DNA of 64,000 nucleotides. Origin: Galerina marginata (lineage: Eukaryota > Basidiomycota > Agaricomycetes > Agaricales > Galerinaceae). Shown here one piece after another: positions 46,686-59,604 of the stretch. The notes beneath the pieces were generated by a model. The model was not told the DNA's origin. It did no database searches and saw nothing but the letters and a program-made list of their open reading frames with translations. The position numbers and the translations under genes were made by a program. The DNA lies in assembly GCA_023014335.1 (NCBI GenBank), contig JAECYW010000016.1, positions 496,001-560,000 on the forward strand, in the 5' to 3' direction. Numbering within the stretch: the first letter of the stretch is position 1; every line of letters starts with the position of its first letter.

Positions 46686-47657
46686 ATGTCGCTTAAGACT
46701 TTCGCGACCTGCGCTCTACTCGCGCTCCGGGTGTTTAGCGTCTTCGCCAGCCCCATTGATAATGTTCGTGAATCCATTCGTTTACGGGATTTCATCGACT
46801 TACGAAATGGTCCGTAGCGCGCAACAGATGGAGAAGACCTCGTTATGACACCCGGTGGACTCGTCCCAAGGTCAAATGTTGTCGCCGTTCCAGAAGGCGC
46901 TCGCGTGCACCACACCTCAAACCAAGTCCAACTCGTTGGCGCAGATGGTACCATTATCCATTCCGCCCGAATTACCAAACAGGTCTCCGGCAAATCCAGC
47001 CTCTCCGTCGTTCCACCTACCGTCGCGCCTCGCGCGTTGAGCTCCGGGTACGTCGCCTACGCGTACGCCAAGAACAGCGGTACAAGTCCCATCACGTCTT
47101 TCTCAACCTCGTGGGCTGTCCCCGCCAACCCAGCCAGCTCGAACGGCCAGCTTCTGTACTACTTCAACGCCCTCGTCCCCGACTCTCTCGATGCTATTCT
47201 TCAGCCTGTCCTCCAGTTCGGCGTCTCGCCAGCCGGTGGAGGCTCCTACTGGGCCGTCGCCTCGTGGTTTATCGTTGGATCGATCACGTACTACAGCCCC
47301 CTCACCCAGGTGCAGCCCGGGCAGGTGCTCCACGGCGTCATGACCCGCAACACTACGACCAGCCCCTACAAATGGAACTCTGTCTTCACTGGCGTCACCC
47401 ACTCGTCACTTACCATCTCGACCACGGAGGTTTTGGACTACGCATACGAGGCGTTGGAGATTTACACGGCATCATCCGCCGCCAGTTTGCCAGTTGGACA
47501 GACGGCTATGACTGCCATTAATGTCGTTACCCAGAACGGGCAGTCCCCAGCCCTCACCTGGACCGCGGTTGGCGATCCCACTGATGGTATATCCATGTCT
47601 ATTGTTTCGCCATCCACGACGAGTGGTTCGATGCAAATAAAGTACCCAGCCGCCTAG
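46686..47657 (+). CDS. Secreted protein with G1 (glutamic) peptidase-like core, copy 3
   Basis: Exon 1 is 46686-46763 (MSLKTFATCALLALRVFSVF, signal peptide), the intron is 46764-46817 (GTTCGT..CGTAG, phase 0) and exon 2 is 46818-47657. The total is 305 aa. Without the intron an in-frame TAG (46815-46817) would look like a nonsense mutation; it is the splice acceptor. Conserved parts are DLVMTPGGLVPRSNVVAVP, SFSTSWAVP, AILQPVLQFGVSPAGGG, YWAVASWFI, VQPGQVLHGVM and DYAYEALEIYT. It is the most diverged of the three copies, with strongly C-biased codons, unlike the AT-richer flanks. Role as in copies 1 and 2: likely secreted, possibly a glutamic-peptidase relative. Confidence 0.82.
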
Positions 47658-50349
47658 TAGAATTTAGTCTGTAAGCCCATGAACCCGTGTAAAATACTCC
47701 CTATGATATTTGTACTTGCCTAACCTGTTCCTTTTGCCTTCTTGATATTCTAACCCATGGCAAGATATCACCCGGCAATGCTCAATTCCTAGAACGGCAT
47801 CGGAGAATCTATGATAAACGACAGTCCCATATAATATTAGTCTTCGACCCTAACCGGCCAACGAGTCCTCTCGGCACCTGCGACTTGTTCAAGCTGCGAA
47901 TCAACCTAACTATAGTCAGAAGGTGATTGCAGATTTTCCCGTCTTCTAAATCACTCCCCAACGAAAGCCAAATGAGGTCCAAATGACGAGCAAATTGCTT
48001 ACTCTGAACGATCCTACTCTACGGAAGAGAGCGCAATAAATTGAGGTTGGATCGTCGGTGTGACTGCAGATAATAGATTAAGCAAAGATTAAGGGAGGAG
48101 TACACAGTGCCACCATATCATTAAAAATTGTCAAAATTAGAGTACTGAATCTCGAAATTTTCTAATAAACACCGTACAGTTTGAACGGGTTTCGATTGTG
48201 TCAGAAGTTTAGATTCCAGCATAGACTTTTATGGAGGTGGATCAAAAAAGGGCAAGACTTCCGAAAACGCTACTTGCGCTTAGAGCGTTATGGGGGGTCA
48301 GATATGCAAAAGCAAGAAAACATCTATATGGAGGAGACGAGGTGACATCTAACTTCGATCTCGCTCAAGCACAAAATGTAACAGTCACCGAAAATCCTCA
48401 CGAAATCCTGCCACTAGTAACTACTCCCAACCAAGTGAAATGTAGGGGGAGAACGTTGGGAAGACGCGGTGAGAACTTCTCGGGTATTAAACGTGTGTAG
48501 ATTCAAAGGAAGATTCGATGGCCAGACCAAAACATAGACTAGCCAGACGGACTAATAAAACACGGTATGGGCGACATGACTCGCTTCGTGGTACAAGCTA
48601 GGCACTGACATGGTCTCCAAGACGAGTAAGACCACAGAAAGCGCCTATAATATTCTCTGCAAAATGATGAGGCAAGGAAATATCATTGCTGGAGAGATGT
48701 GGATCAAATGTGGATGCGAACTTTCGAAGTCCAAAGATGTGCAACACTGCAAAGTAGGAAATAAAATCTTTCGCATTTAAAACCAGAGATTTTGGCGGGT
48801 GTTTCTGAGGCCAGGCGAGACAGGCGAGACCAACGCAAGGAGGGCGAAGAGGTATTTGATTTTCAGGCTTCAAGTTAGATCAGGCGGTGGCAACGCCGAC
48901 AGGAACTCACATCACGTGCTCTGTTGTTATTTTCGTTGTCACAATGCTTCACAATGCGACTCTTCCTCTTGCCACCACTGGACACAATCTACTTACAGCA
49001 AGTCCCGTCATCCAATACTGATATTTTTTCTGATCGTTATTTGCGTAGAATACTCAATTCTTCATTGGGAAAGTGTCAATGGATGGCTTATGGATCTTCG
49101 ATCGGGCTGCCGTGACGACCGAGAGTTTTGCTGAGTTTTGTCATGTCAATGGTGTGTATCTCATCTGTTGGTGCTCGCTCAACTCTTTTAACCTGTTGTC
49201 CGCAGAACGCCACGTTGGAGAACTCAACTGATATAGTGCTGGCCTCTATCGAGCGTTCCTTTTTGAAGCTTTCAATTGTCCTTGGACCTTGAGCTCAAGA
49301 GTCTGGCCTATCGCACGTCTACCAGACCAACCTGATTTGAATGCGTCATTCGTTAGCGATATAAAAGTATTGCCGAAACCAACCACGATGGCAATTTGGT
49401 GAATTTCCGCCGCGTCACCTTTGTGCATGCGTCCCAACGTATATTCCATTGCTCACCTCTGCGCACCCCCACCGACGTCGTCTCGTCCAAGACGCTGATT
49501 CGACCCAGGTTTCTCCCAGGGTACTCCAAACCCACTTTCTTCAACTTGGGGAAGAATAAGGTCTTTGCTCATAATTTAAAACATGTCAGCTGGGACTGAG
49601 CTGGCTTCTCCTAGATAGCCGCTGACTGAAGAAAACGGTGTCATACAGTTGTGCAACCACCTTCCAACCTTTCGGAGACCAGCTTGTTTTTGCCAGTGCT
49701 CTACGGATTTAATTGGTTGATCACCCAGGTGTTTTTACCAGAGCGCGTTCCACAGCTGTGGGGAGGCGTATTGGATATCCATCACCATTTGGCTTGACGT
49801 TTCGTGCGGCAAGTTTCGCGGAGGTCGAGTTGACATCACTGCACTTTCACAAGGCCAAGTTCAGTACCCAATAGCAAGACTGACCGGACACTCCTCGGCC
49901 CCGTCTGTCTCATTTCGCGTCTAATAGTACGCGCAGTTGCTCAATCGTAGAGTCAGCGCTGGTTAGCAGCCTTATATTAGGTTCTCACCACGTATTTCGA
50001 TTAATGTTTTCCATTTAGTGCCGCAAAGGGATCCAGAACGGTTTTGACTTGGTCCACCAGAGAATATAGTATAGCGACCATTCTCTGCGCTTAGGCGTAG
50101 ATCGTCGTACCCAACGATAATCTTTTCGAGGTGTTTTCTCAAGTAAGCTCTGCCCACACTCTCTGAAATGTATTCTTCCACTTTCATGCCCAAAGTTCAG
50201 AATCAAGTAGCGAGTATCCTTCTTGATTGGCATCTGTGGCCGCAGTGCTCACTTCCAAGGCTTTACATTCACTACAATATTTAATACCCAAACGGTACGC
50301 CGCGATGCGTCCGCATGTTACGAACTGTACTTATAATTGCTTGTTCTTG
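47658..50349. other. Gene-poor intergenic region
   Basis: No gene or clear repeat that I can support. Confidence 0.4.
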
Positions 50350-52098
50350 GATGAATAACGTGGCTTTTAGGTGTGTCGAATTTCTCTCCGTCGATACAGT
50401 AGAACCGATCCTGACGCAGTTTATGCTTCGATAGGCGCCTAGAACACTGGGAGAATCAATTAATATCAGATATACTTAGAAGCCAGTTTCCACGGTGCTG
50501 TACGCTGCTTATCAAACCATCCTTGTGACTCGTACAGTGGTAGTGAAGCGACCTGGTTACTCTCCACTCTGTTTCATTCCTTGCTCGGTTGTGCCCACCT
50601 ATGATTCCACCATTTCAACCGCACTCTTGGCCAGTGAAACCTGCTGCAAGCCGCCTTCTATCGGAGATCCATTCTTGGTTGCTAATTAGAGGAGGAACCG
50701 TGTTCGTCATCGCCACCCCAGTTACCCAGGGTTCTCCCCGCAAGGTGCTCCAGTCGTTGCCCGGAATGCCTGGCCCCACCTGGCCGCAGCGAGTTGTTTT
50801 TGATTCCCGACGTTGACGAGAAGCTGCTATTTGTTGTCGTAAGCCTCCCATTGGGGTACACGTATCTGATGCCGAGTCACCTCGACCTGGACCCACAAAC
50901 AGTGCGAAAAGTCTCGCCGCCCGTGTACTGCCTAACTGTCTATGTTACCCGGCTTCGGCTGCTCCTCCGCTCGCACCCGTGGGATATCTTTCCTTCGCGG
51001 TTCCTCTCCCTCTTTGATCCCAGCCCATTCCAAACTAGCCGGACATTTGGCATTGACAAGCCATCCCGATTGTTACCACCGACTTGCAGGCACTGTCGAG
51101 ATATTTAACTTCGGTCCCAACGACCCCATGTTCAGGTCTGCTTCTATTCCTGAGTGCCTGTTAGCTCAGTGACCTGGGCATACTTTTTGCGGCGTCGCTC
51201 TGTTTTTGATATGTAGGACTTGGTTGTTTCGCTCTCAAACTAAACTCCAATTTCTCACCTATAACCATTCTCATCAGGGCCATAATGAAGGACGGTGTTA
51301 GCAGTTTATGGTTTCCTTGACGTTGTCCGAGTCATTCTTGCCCTCAAATAGTCATCAAACCTTCTTCGTTCAGCGTGCAATGCCCAATATTTTAACGACG
51401 AATATATCAGGCTCCTACTATTATCGTTCGTGACCTGGATTGTTCGCTTCACTTCCAGAGCAGGAGTTAAAAATACTACATGTATGCCGACCGGTCAAGG
51501 GGCAGCATACATATGCATCTCGAAATCGCGCGGAGTTGTTTGATCGACATGTAGTTCGGTCAGGAGCTACATCCGCTGGCTTTGAGTATCGTCCGAGACG
51601 ATGGTGTGGAGAATCTCGGGCACCGGCGTTCAGCAATGGACCATGCTGGTTGACACCTCACTGAATTCGTCACCCATAAGAACAGACGAATGCCTTCGCT
51701 CGTGGGACTGTATTGGCATGACTGTCTAGCAGTTTCCTCCTCGCATTGTAATGCCGACGTTTACAGGGAGTACCCGAGCAGGTCAGTATTTGTAAAGCTC
51801 CGGTCAGAGTATATATCCGAACAAGGCTTTGTTTCCAATAACATGTTCAACTGAAATAGTTACAGAAGTGCCTCGCAAGTAAAATTAACAACGCTGACGA
51901 TATCTGACTGCGATCCAGCCTAGAAATTCAGCCTTAATAGCGACGCAAATGCGATTCGAAGCAATTAAATATATATATAAACGCACAAATCAAAAGCTAT
52001 ACCAAGCCAGAGTAACTACAAGGAATGAGTAGCGTACTCGACCAAATTAACCATTCCTTATTAATAAAAATTAACGCCGAATACCTGGTAGCACACTA

Positions 52099-53441
52099 TT
52101 AATCACGACCGTATGGGAATACTTGAGTGCAGTTGTCCGGAAGAGTAGCTTCGTACAAGAACTGCAAGTTGGTATTGATCGACTTTCGGAGGATTCCAGT
52201 CGGGTTCGGGTACAACGCCTTGATGTTCTTGTTCACGAAATCAGTGTAGCGCTGGCAAGGTGTGAACAGAGTCGGCGAAGTGGGATCAGCCTTATAAGTG
52301 TTGACACCATGGGTGTTGCCTCCGGGTGAGATCGGGTACTTGTTGTAGACGGTCAGGAAACCTTCGTTACTGATCGACCCGTCGTGGCGGTGGAAGTCAG
52401 GCGGCAACTGCATAAGCTGGAAGAATCCGCGGGCCACGTTGAGGTCCAACTGACCATCCTTTTGTCTTCCATCGATGAAGAAGTTGATAGGGAAGACAGA
52501 CTCTCCGTAAGCAGTGAAGAGACGAGGGGAGACGAGAGAGAATTGAGGGTTGCGCGAGAGGGAATCTTGGTGGAGGAAGTGCCTGAGTTCAGTTGCAACC
52601 GTCAAATTATATTTTCCAGCTCCATACTTGTTGCTGAAATCGACGAACTAGTAGAATTGGATTAGTTAACCGAGAGAAAGTGAGAAAGTGGCAGCTTACA
52701 TGTTGGAAGCGGCTCTCATCAAAGTCGTGATTATTCCCGAAGAAGGCATCAGCTGCATTGCTTTCTTCAGTTGAAATGACGGCAAAAGAAGGAAAAACAC
52801 ATACCACGGGTCATACTGGTGTCGCCTTCACAATTGTTGTGGGTATTAAGACCTCCGACGGTGGCGGGTTTGGGTGGGTTAGGGCCAGTCAATGGAGTTG
52901 CGCCTCCAATACTCATGAGGTTGGTGATTGGATTTCCATTAACAAGGAAAGTGGAGAAGACTAGGAAACGAGCGAATGTGTTGTCCAAGTTGAGAGCTAT
53001 AAAAGTGGAAATTAAATTTCAGGCCAATGACTGTATGTTTAGTTAGTACACACCTTCTTGAACTGCATTGATGATTTGCACCGGGGTCACGATACCATTG
53101 CGGGGGAGGTACTATTCGAAGATTCATGTCAGTCATAAAATCCGTGAAGTATTAATAATGAGACTTACTCCGTGAGACGCAAGAGTGTTGAGCGCGGGGC
53201 AGGGACCACGAATATCGCCTGGCTTAAGCGGCAAATGAGGATGAGCTGCATCGTTGATCAACTTGGTAGAGTCGTCGGCGAGAGGGCCAGGTGGCTTTTG
53301 GGGTGGTTGGTACTGAAGGGTCGGGACGACAGAATCCAACTCATCCCTGGTAAGTCCAGCGAGCGACTGGTACTGAGGGAATGCGTTCGCAGAGCAGATG
53401 CTGAGAGCTAAGAGAGCGTAGATAGTAAGAGAAGAGAACAT
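52099..53441 (-). CDS. UPO: Unspecific peroxygenase (heme-thiolate peroxidase), copy 2
   Basis: Exons are 53441-53169, 53111-53054, 52996-52805, 52752-52700 and 52647-52099. They have exactly the same lengths as copy 1, and the protein is also 374 aa. All catalytic elements are present: Cys81 in RGPCPALN, EGD at 167-169, R234 and E241 in RLFTAYGE, and the C-terminal NCTQVF. The long fifth exon differs from copy 1 at only a handful of residues, for example YPISPGG for YPIQPGG and NPTGIL for HPTGLL. The introns differ more. The TATA and leader region is shared to about 110 bp upstream and diverges beyond. The gene encodes a secreted H2O2-dependent oxygenase. Close identity with diverged flanks suggests strong constraint or gene conversion. 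Confidence 0.96.
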
Positions 53442-53512
53442 GTTGAGCTCTTGGATGCAGATAAAACTCGGACTCTGAATTTTGAGGTAAAGGACAACGC
53501 TCTTTATACTCG

Positions 53513-53518
53513 AAACTC
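53513..53518 (-). promoter_or_regulatory. TATA box of peroxygenase gene 2
   Basis: On the minus strand the motif is TTTCGAGTATAAAGAGC, as in copy 1, about 72 bp before the ATG. Confidence 0.7.
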
Positions 53519-54290
53519 TGGTAGACGCGCCTGCGAAGCTATTTTTGGATATAGCTGCTCAATTGCGTCAGCGAGGCTTATTGCTGAAAATAGCTCCGCA
53601 CGGTCGATGATTGTCACAAAATGATCCCAGTTTCTGGCCCGGAGTCCGTCTCTCTCGCCCCAGGGACTAGCTTTGAGGCACCGAGATTGTTTACCAAAGG
53701 CCCGGTTAGCAGCTATATCGTTTTTCGCAGCATCGGCAACGCCGAATACAGACATTCATCAAGTCTTGGCGTCTATTTATAAACAAGGCGCACCTAGGCG
53801 CACGTCAGTTACCCCGTCCTTGGCACTCCTGGGCCGATCAAAACAGCCGTCCATGCCAACGAAGGCGGGAGCTGTGTCGGGACAAACTCCTAACAGCGCG
53901 CTGTAGCATAATAGCAGTATTCAGATACTCTGGTCAGTCAGGGCGGCTCTGGCAAATAGAAATGATGATTAATTCAACTTCGTTCTGTTAACAATTTGAA
54001 CAAAGGCCCATAATCCTCAGTGATTTCTCGAGGCGACATGTGGTCCTTGGCGTATATTATTATTATTACGATTCCCAGAAATTTCGGGCATAGGTGGCAG
54101 ATACAGCGGCGCTCGGATTTTGACTGCTCACCTGTACCCAGGCGAAACAAGGAGCATACCCCCTTAGTTATGAGTAGAATGGTTATTCCAAGAAAGTTAA
54201 ATGATGAGTCGGCGAGACATCATCGGCTTACAAGCCGATCGCGATCGTAAATACTCAGATGTCGAGCAGTCAGGAATGCCCCTGAAAGCT

Positions 54291-56796
54291 GCCAGGCTAT
54301 TCTCGTCTATCTTGCGCAAGCCTTAGAAACCTATTGGCATGTAGGAGGGTGAAATCCTTTCTGTTGAGCCAATCAGCTGCAAGATATTCGAGACACCTTC
54401 TGGCGCTTATTGCAAAGCGCCGATAGAGCCCTTGACCCGCGGTTTGTACATTACAAGTCGACCGCTGATTGTTATTACACAATGTTTTATGGTACATTCC
54501 AAAAATAATAGGCTTTCCCCAAACATAGATTTTCTCGTCCGTTAACTTTACCGCTCAGTATAAGTCGTTCAAAACCATATGCGTTCTCAGGCTGAATCCC
54601 GGCGACATTTTCTCACCGCTTGCTTGCAAACATGCCTATTTCTCGTCCTGGTCAAGTAGCGCCGAATTATGACATTAGATCCGAACATATACTCGGGTTC
54701 AGCGAATGATATATACCCCCTTGGTTGCCCTCTCGTAACCCGTCATCGACCACTGCACTCTAGGGAGTAGCTAGTCGCCCAAGTAGGAGTTCATCCTCCA
54801 TTTTTCTCATCTTATATTTAATAGTACAATACTCCGAGGCGAGTGAACATCTTGTGACTAGACTCAATTGCCAGCAAATCAGCAGGTATTAAAACAGTGT
54901 AAAGTTTGACAAAAATCGGCATTCATGGTTTACGGTATGGATTTAATGCACACAGACGTCCAAGGGCAGTACGGAGTATAAAATTGAGGGCTTATTTTGC
55001 GTCAGCTGCACTGTTTTGGACTGGGAATGAAGGGAATGTGACAACCGGGTGGACCAGCTACTCGAAAGTTGATAGTTAAGCTGACCCGGGTCCCGGAGCA
55101 AAGCCGACTAGAATAGTAATACTCATAAAGCATGTAGGAGACTACATTAAGGAGGTGAAACCACTGAGGGCAGAGAGGTTGAGTGAAAACCGAGTACAGG
55201 ATGGCGGGCTGGATGGCGAAATTGTGTTGTCATACTGAGTCTCGAAGGCGTTGGTAAAAGGGAAAGATGAGATGAAGGCATGAGAACGGTTTTCGATAAA
55301 TGATACACGAGGGGCAGGGCCAGAACATAGCATTTTGTATCACAGGCTTTCCACGAAATGGCCGTGAGTACGATCAGCGACCTGAGTGTTAAAGCTATGA
55401 TAAGGATCATGGAGTGCGCCTAACATCGTGTCGCAGAATAAAACCTTGAAGTACGAAGCAGAAGGCACCTGGTTACACCGGGGAAGAGATAGAGTACGAT
55501 GTCAGTGATACCTTACCATAGTTGAAGCGACGAAAAGGTTCGGTCGCAGTTTCGAATTATTCAGAGAAGACGCGCGAAGAGGCCGTAAGCTATCCTTTTC
55601 GTCTTCCTTTCGCTCTCGTCGATTTACTCGACAAAGAGGCGACATTAAATGACTTACCTTAAATTCCTTGAGGACTCGGGTCAATCCCTTGGTAAATAAT
55701 GGCCCTTTTCAGCTGCACAAAGTTCGAAACCGAAACCGACCCACTAGACTAAGTAGATTGAGCAATATTCAACTCCTTTCGATAGCCGAGCACGCCGAGG
55801 TGCGGGATCAACAGAGTGGCGCCAAGAGCATCGGGGCACTCAGCGCTAGCTCTGGTTGTTGGGAGCGGTGAATGGGAACAAGAGATTTTGAGGCTCCTAC
55901 TACTCAAAATCAGTGTGCGTTTCAAAGAAAGCCGGGGGTGGTTACTCGACTTGGTCAAGACCTTTCGTTCCGAGCTGCTCGAGCTAAAACAGGTGCCTGA
56001 GTGCTACTACACGTCCGTTTGTTGATTGGATTTGGCAATTCATCGCGAGGGCTGCGGTTTCGTTGCGTTAAATCTCAAGCCAAAGGCGAGGGTAAAATCT
56101 AGGTTGAGGACGACCAAGAAGGATGACCAATATTCATTGTCACGGTACGCGTGACGATGGTGATTCAGATGTGGCGTTTTTCTTCCGCTCGTCATTTTAT
56201 CTTGACGCGATACGTGTCTTTCGTTGATCTTCCAGCCACTAATGGGCACCAACCTCCATCTTATGAGGCGTGTATCATTTTTTCGTCTTAAACCATTCTG
56301 CTCTGGTTCGAGGTGCAGCCTGAGTGAACACGCTCAAGGATTCAAGGAGGCTAATGCCAAGCTAATACGTGGGTCCGCTAGTACTTAGCCATTCATTCGG
56401 CCAGTTCTGTTATATCCGTCTTTGCTCAAGCTTGTGCCTCATATTCTAGTGCAGAGCTCGATTCCTGGTTGCCACGTACGCCATGGCGGCCACTACGTGC
56501 CCTAGGGACCCGACACAGCGCACATGAACGAACAACAAAATGACGTATCCTGAAGAAGCCTGTGTATTTATAATAACCCCAGCGCTTGTGAAGTATGTCA
56601 CCGAGTTTGGTTGTTTCATTATTAGTCCTTCCTATCTTTCGTTAGCTGAATCCGACTTTCTAGACCATGTTTGTCCTGAATGTCAGGCGAGTATTCGAAT
56701 CTCGTACCAAGGCACAGTTCACGGTAGAGAGACGTGCGTATCAATCTGCTCGCGGCAGTTCTTTCCTTTATCATTTTCGATCCCGGTTCTCACCTT
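54291..56796. other. Gene-poor intergenic region
   Basis: No gene that I can support. Possible isolated frames lack splice partners. Confidence 0.4.
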
Positions 56797-57162
56797 ATGC
56801 CGCCTTCCTTTACGGAATCTGCTGACGGCATTCTCTATCGCTCAGAGATAAACGGCTATGGAGTGTTACGCGTTACGATAAATGTACATCTCTTCTTTCA
56901 CGTCCTTGTAGTATGCGTGGAGAATTGTCCGTCCTCCCAGTAAGTATTTTTTTCACTCTGGTTGACTTCATCGTTTCATTCGCCAATCGTCTGTCCATTC
57001 TACTATTTATAGTTGCCATACGGACCGCCCAATCTTCGATCTGACCTGAAGCCACTCGGTGCCGTAGTCGAGCCCGCAGGCGCGATGCAAGGCCAGGTCA
57101 TCAGCATTTACCGACCCTCCCTACCGAATCAAGTCGACTCCCTAGCGGGACAGGATGCTTGA
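56797..57162 (+). CDS. Possible short spliced gene (81 aa), unrecognised
   Basis: Proposed exons are 56797-56864, 56912-56939 and 57013-57162 (TGA). Introns are 56865-56911 (GTTACG..TGTAG) and 56940-57012 (GTAAGT..ATAG), and frame is kept. The product reads MPPSFTESADGILYRSEING at the start and ends QVDSLAGQDA. The last exon is 50 codons of stop-free, Pro/Leu/Gly-rich sequence with GC-ended codons, unlike its surroundings. There may be further exons upstream. No family is recognised and there is no signal peptide at this start. It could equally be a relic. Confidence 0.28.
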
Positions 57163-59604
57163 CACTTGAATATCACCGGATTTTTCATCTTAAATTTTGA
57201 ACGCTTGATATCCTTGCCTCCTTTGACCCAGGTCTGCCTCACGTTGTGAATTTCCGTCTCCACTTACTCATTGTGACTCTCTTTTTCATGTCACTTTCGC
57301 TTTTATCAGCCGTCCCTGCCTGAACTGAACGTCAAATCGATCAAACGTGATCCCTGGTCCCCATCGGAAGCTATGTGTGTACTTTTGTCTTCCTGGCTAT
57401 TACCTCGTTGACCATCGTCGGACAGGCCGAGAATGTGTGAGCCCCGTGGTCATAATTCCATTGACAATTTCCGGACAATTTAGTATCCAGAAAGCCGCTC
57501 CTCTCTCCACGTTGATGGCTTACAAGCCCTTCAAACTTCGTGTCGTCTTCTTGACATGAAATATCAGTGTTTTCGATAATTGTCGCCCATATAACCTGCA
57601 CTGATCTAAATTGTACTGTGTTGGTCAGGGATGATCGAGGATCTAAATTGTATATCAAGTAAGCAGGCGTCTATCCTTGTGGTTTCTCAGTTATCTACGG
57701 TTCATGGTTACTCGATGACCCGTACTTAAAAGCTACTCGTTTTTGCTTGCTCCGGCACACCATCAGACATTTTTGAAATCATTATCGTAAGGAATTTCTC
57801 CCTTGGGTACCTTGGAGCAATCGAAGTCCTTATGAGAAAGTGCCTTGAGCGCTTTTATTCCATTCGGCCTGGTGATTGCCTGGTGACGATTAGTATTTCA
57901 GAGATAGCCCGTTGGTCCGGCTCTTGACTTACATATTGCCTGCATATGCGGATGAGCCAGTATACAGGAGTGTAAAAATGTCAACGTACCAAAAGTTTGA
58001 AGTCAGATCCTTAATGCCCGCAACAGCATGGGGACCTAAACAGTGTCAGCGCCTAGGACAAAAGATGATAGTGCCTTTAGCTACCGGAAATCATATCGTA
58101 ATCGCTACTCATGAAGCCCGGTGGGTTTATTCCCAAGTCTGCGGGATTGGTACCCGTGTTTTGGATCATGAACTTCGTAAATCAACACCTGTCAGCCGAA
58201 ATAAATTCCCAGAAATAAAACAAAACATGCGCTTTCGACTATTTCTCGATTTGCTTCACTATCGTTGTCCAGCTCAAGAACTCTACGATAGATCAAATTA
58301 GCTAGGACGTTAGCGGTTCGAAATTGAAACTCACGGACTTCAATCCTTTAGGGTTCCATTGGAATTCTGAAAAATGCCACCGTAAGCGCCGTCGCCATTC
58401 GCACCCAGTATTAGTAAGGTTACATTACCGATTACCCCAACTGTTCCCTTGTGGTCGAGGTAGTTGTAAGCATATTGGGCGGCAGCTATTTGACTGTCGG
58501 TCATATAGAAACCGCCGGCTGAGAAATAACTTTGAGTCGGAGCCCAAATTGTCTATAGAATCACAAAAACCATACAGTAACCCGGCGCTGTGAATTCCCC
58601 CGCTTTATCGTTTGTCCTAATGGTAGAAGCTCCGCCCTTGACGATTGATGCGGCAGCGTCGACAGAGGCGCCGTGGTACTGTCATAAAATTTGCTATGAG
58701 GCTCTTTGTTCCTTTTGGTAGGCAGAGAATGTTTTTACTAGCTTGATCTCCTTGCTCGCACTCGGGTGGTTCTTCTTAGCTCGACGAATTAAAGTAGCCA
58801 CATTCCTGCTTGCGTAGATGCTGCTATCCAAGTTATTGTTTCCCAAGTCGGAGAGGCCTCCGCGTTTCTATCACGATGAGGACGAGGGAAAGAGGAGTAC
58901 GTTTCAAGTGTAACCTCCAAAATTTAAGTTAAGTTGCTCACCTAGTTCTCTTCATTGATGGAACCTCCGTATACAATCTGTGAAACGGATACAAAGACAC
59001 TGACGGCCACAATAAAATACATCGACAAGAAGATTGAATGATGTTGTCAGAAAACGCTCAAAGGTCGCGATATCGGATGTGCATATAGCACTGAAGGTGT
59101 GTACAGTTTTATCCAGTGGGGCTGCAAGTTCGTCTTCACTAACTGCCGAGTAGAGTGCTGGAGACATTTGGTGAATCTAAGGCGGCTTTCGTCTGACGCT
59201 AGTTTTTAGTATCACTAGTTACCGCTCTCCATTAGTTAGTTCGTAGTGGGACACTAGCTTCGGAAAAATTCTTAGTGCGAAACTGATTTTATAACTCCCG
59301 CCAGGGAAAGCGTTTCGTTTTTGGCCACAGGTCCCTATCGAGGCGTCCTTACTGATTTATTTTTTGAGTACGACTTTTGGTCAGTTAAAACCATAGCTTT
59401 AAGATAGAAGGCATATTTCGGAGTGTACTAAACTAGTCAGATCCAGAATGCTCAACTATATGACGCGAGATAATGTCAAAACGCAAGACTAAGATTGAAA
59501 TACAGAACGGAACTTAGAGCTCAGCTTAATTAAATGCTAAAGTAGTATAGCTGCCTAGTATCGATGACAGGCATAGTACGAGTGTAGTTTTAACTACTTG
59601 GATT
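57163..59604. other. Gene-poor intergenic region
   Basis: No supported gene, repeat or RNA. It contains the upstream region of the F-box gene. Confidence 0.4.

Larger units (their letters stand above)
50350..54290 (-). repeat. Right arm of inverted segmental duplication (UPO locus 2)
   Basis: Inverted homologue of 36560-40450. The part beyond the peroxygenase stop (50350-51130) still aligns with 39500-40400 in several blocks but has lost any shared open frame. It is probably a decayed neighbouring gene or long flank. Confidence 0.75.

Noticed and set aside
46501..46848. Frame over the signal exon of G1-like copy 3
   Set aside because: It is a different frame from the signal peptide and ends at the intron/exon border. 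The spliced model is supported by two paralogues.
51961..51990. AT-rich tract as a replication origin or promoter
   Set aside because: Only a short TATATATA run beyond the 3' end of a gene; nothing else supports a function.
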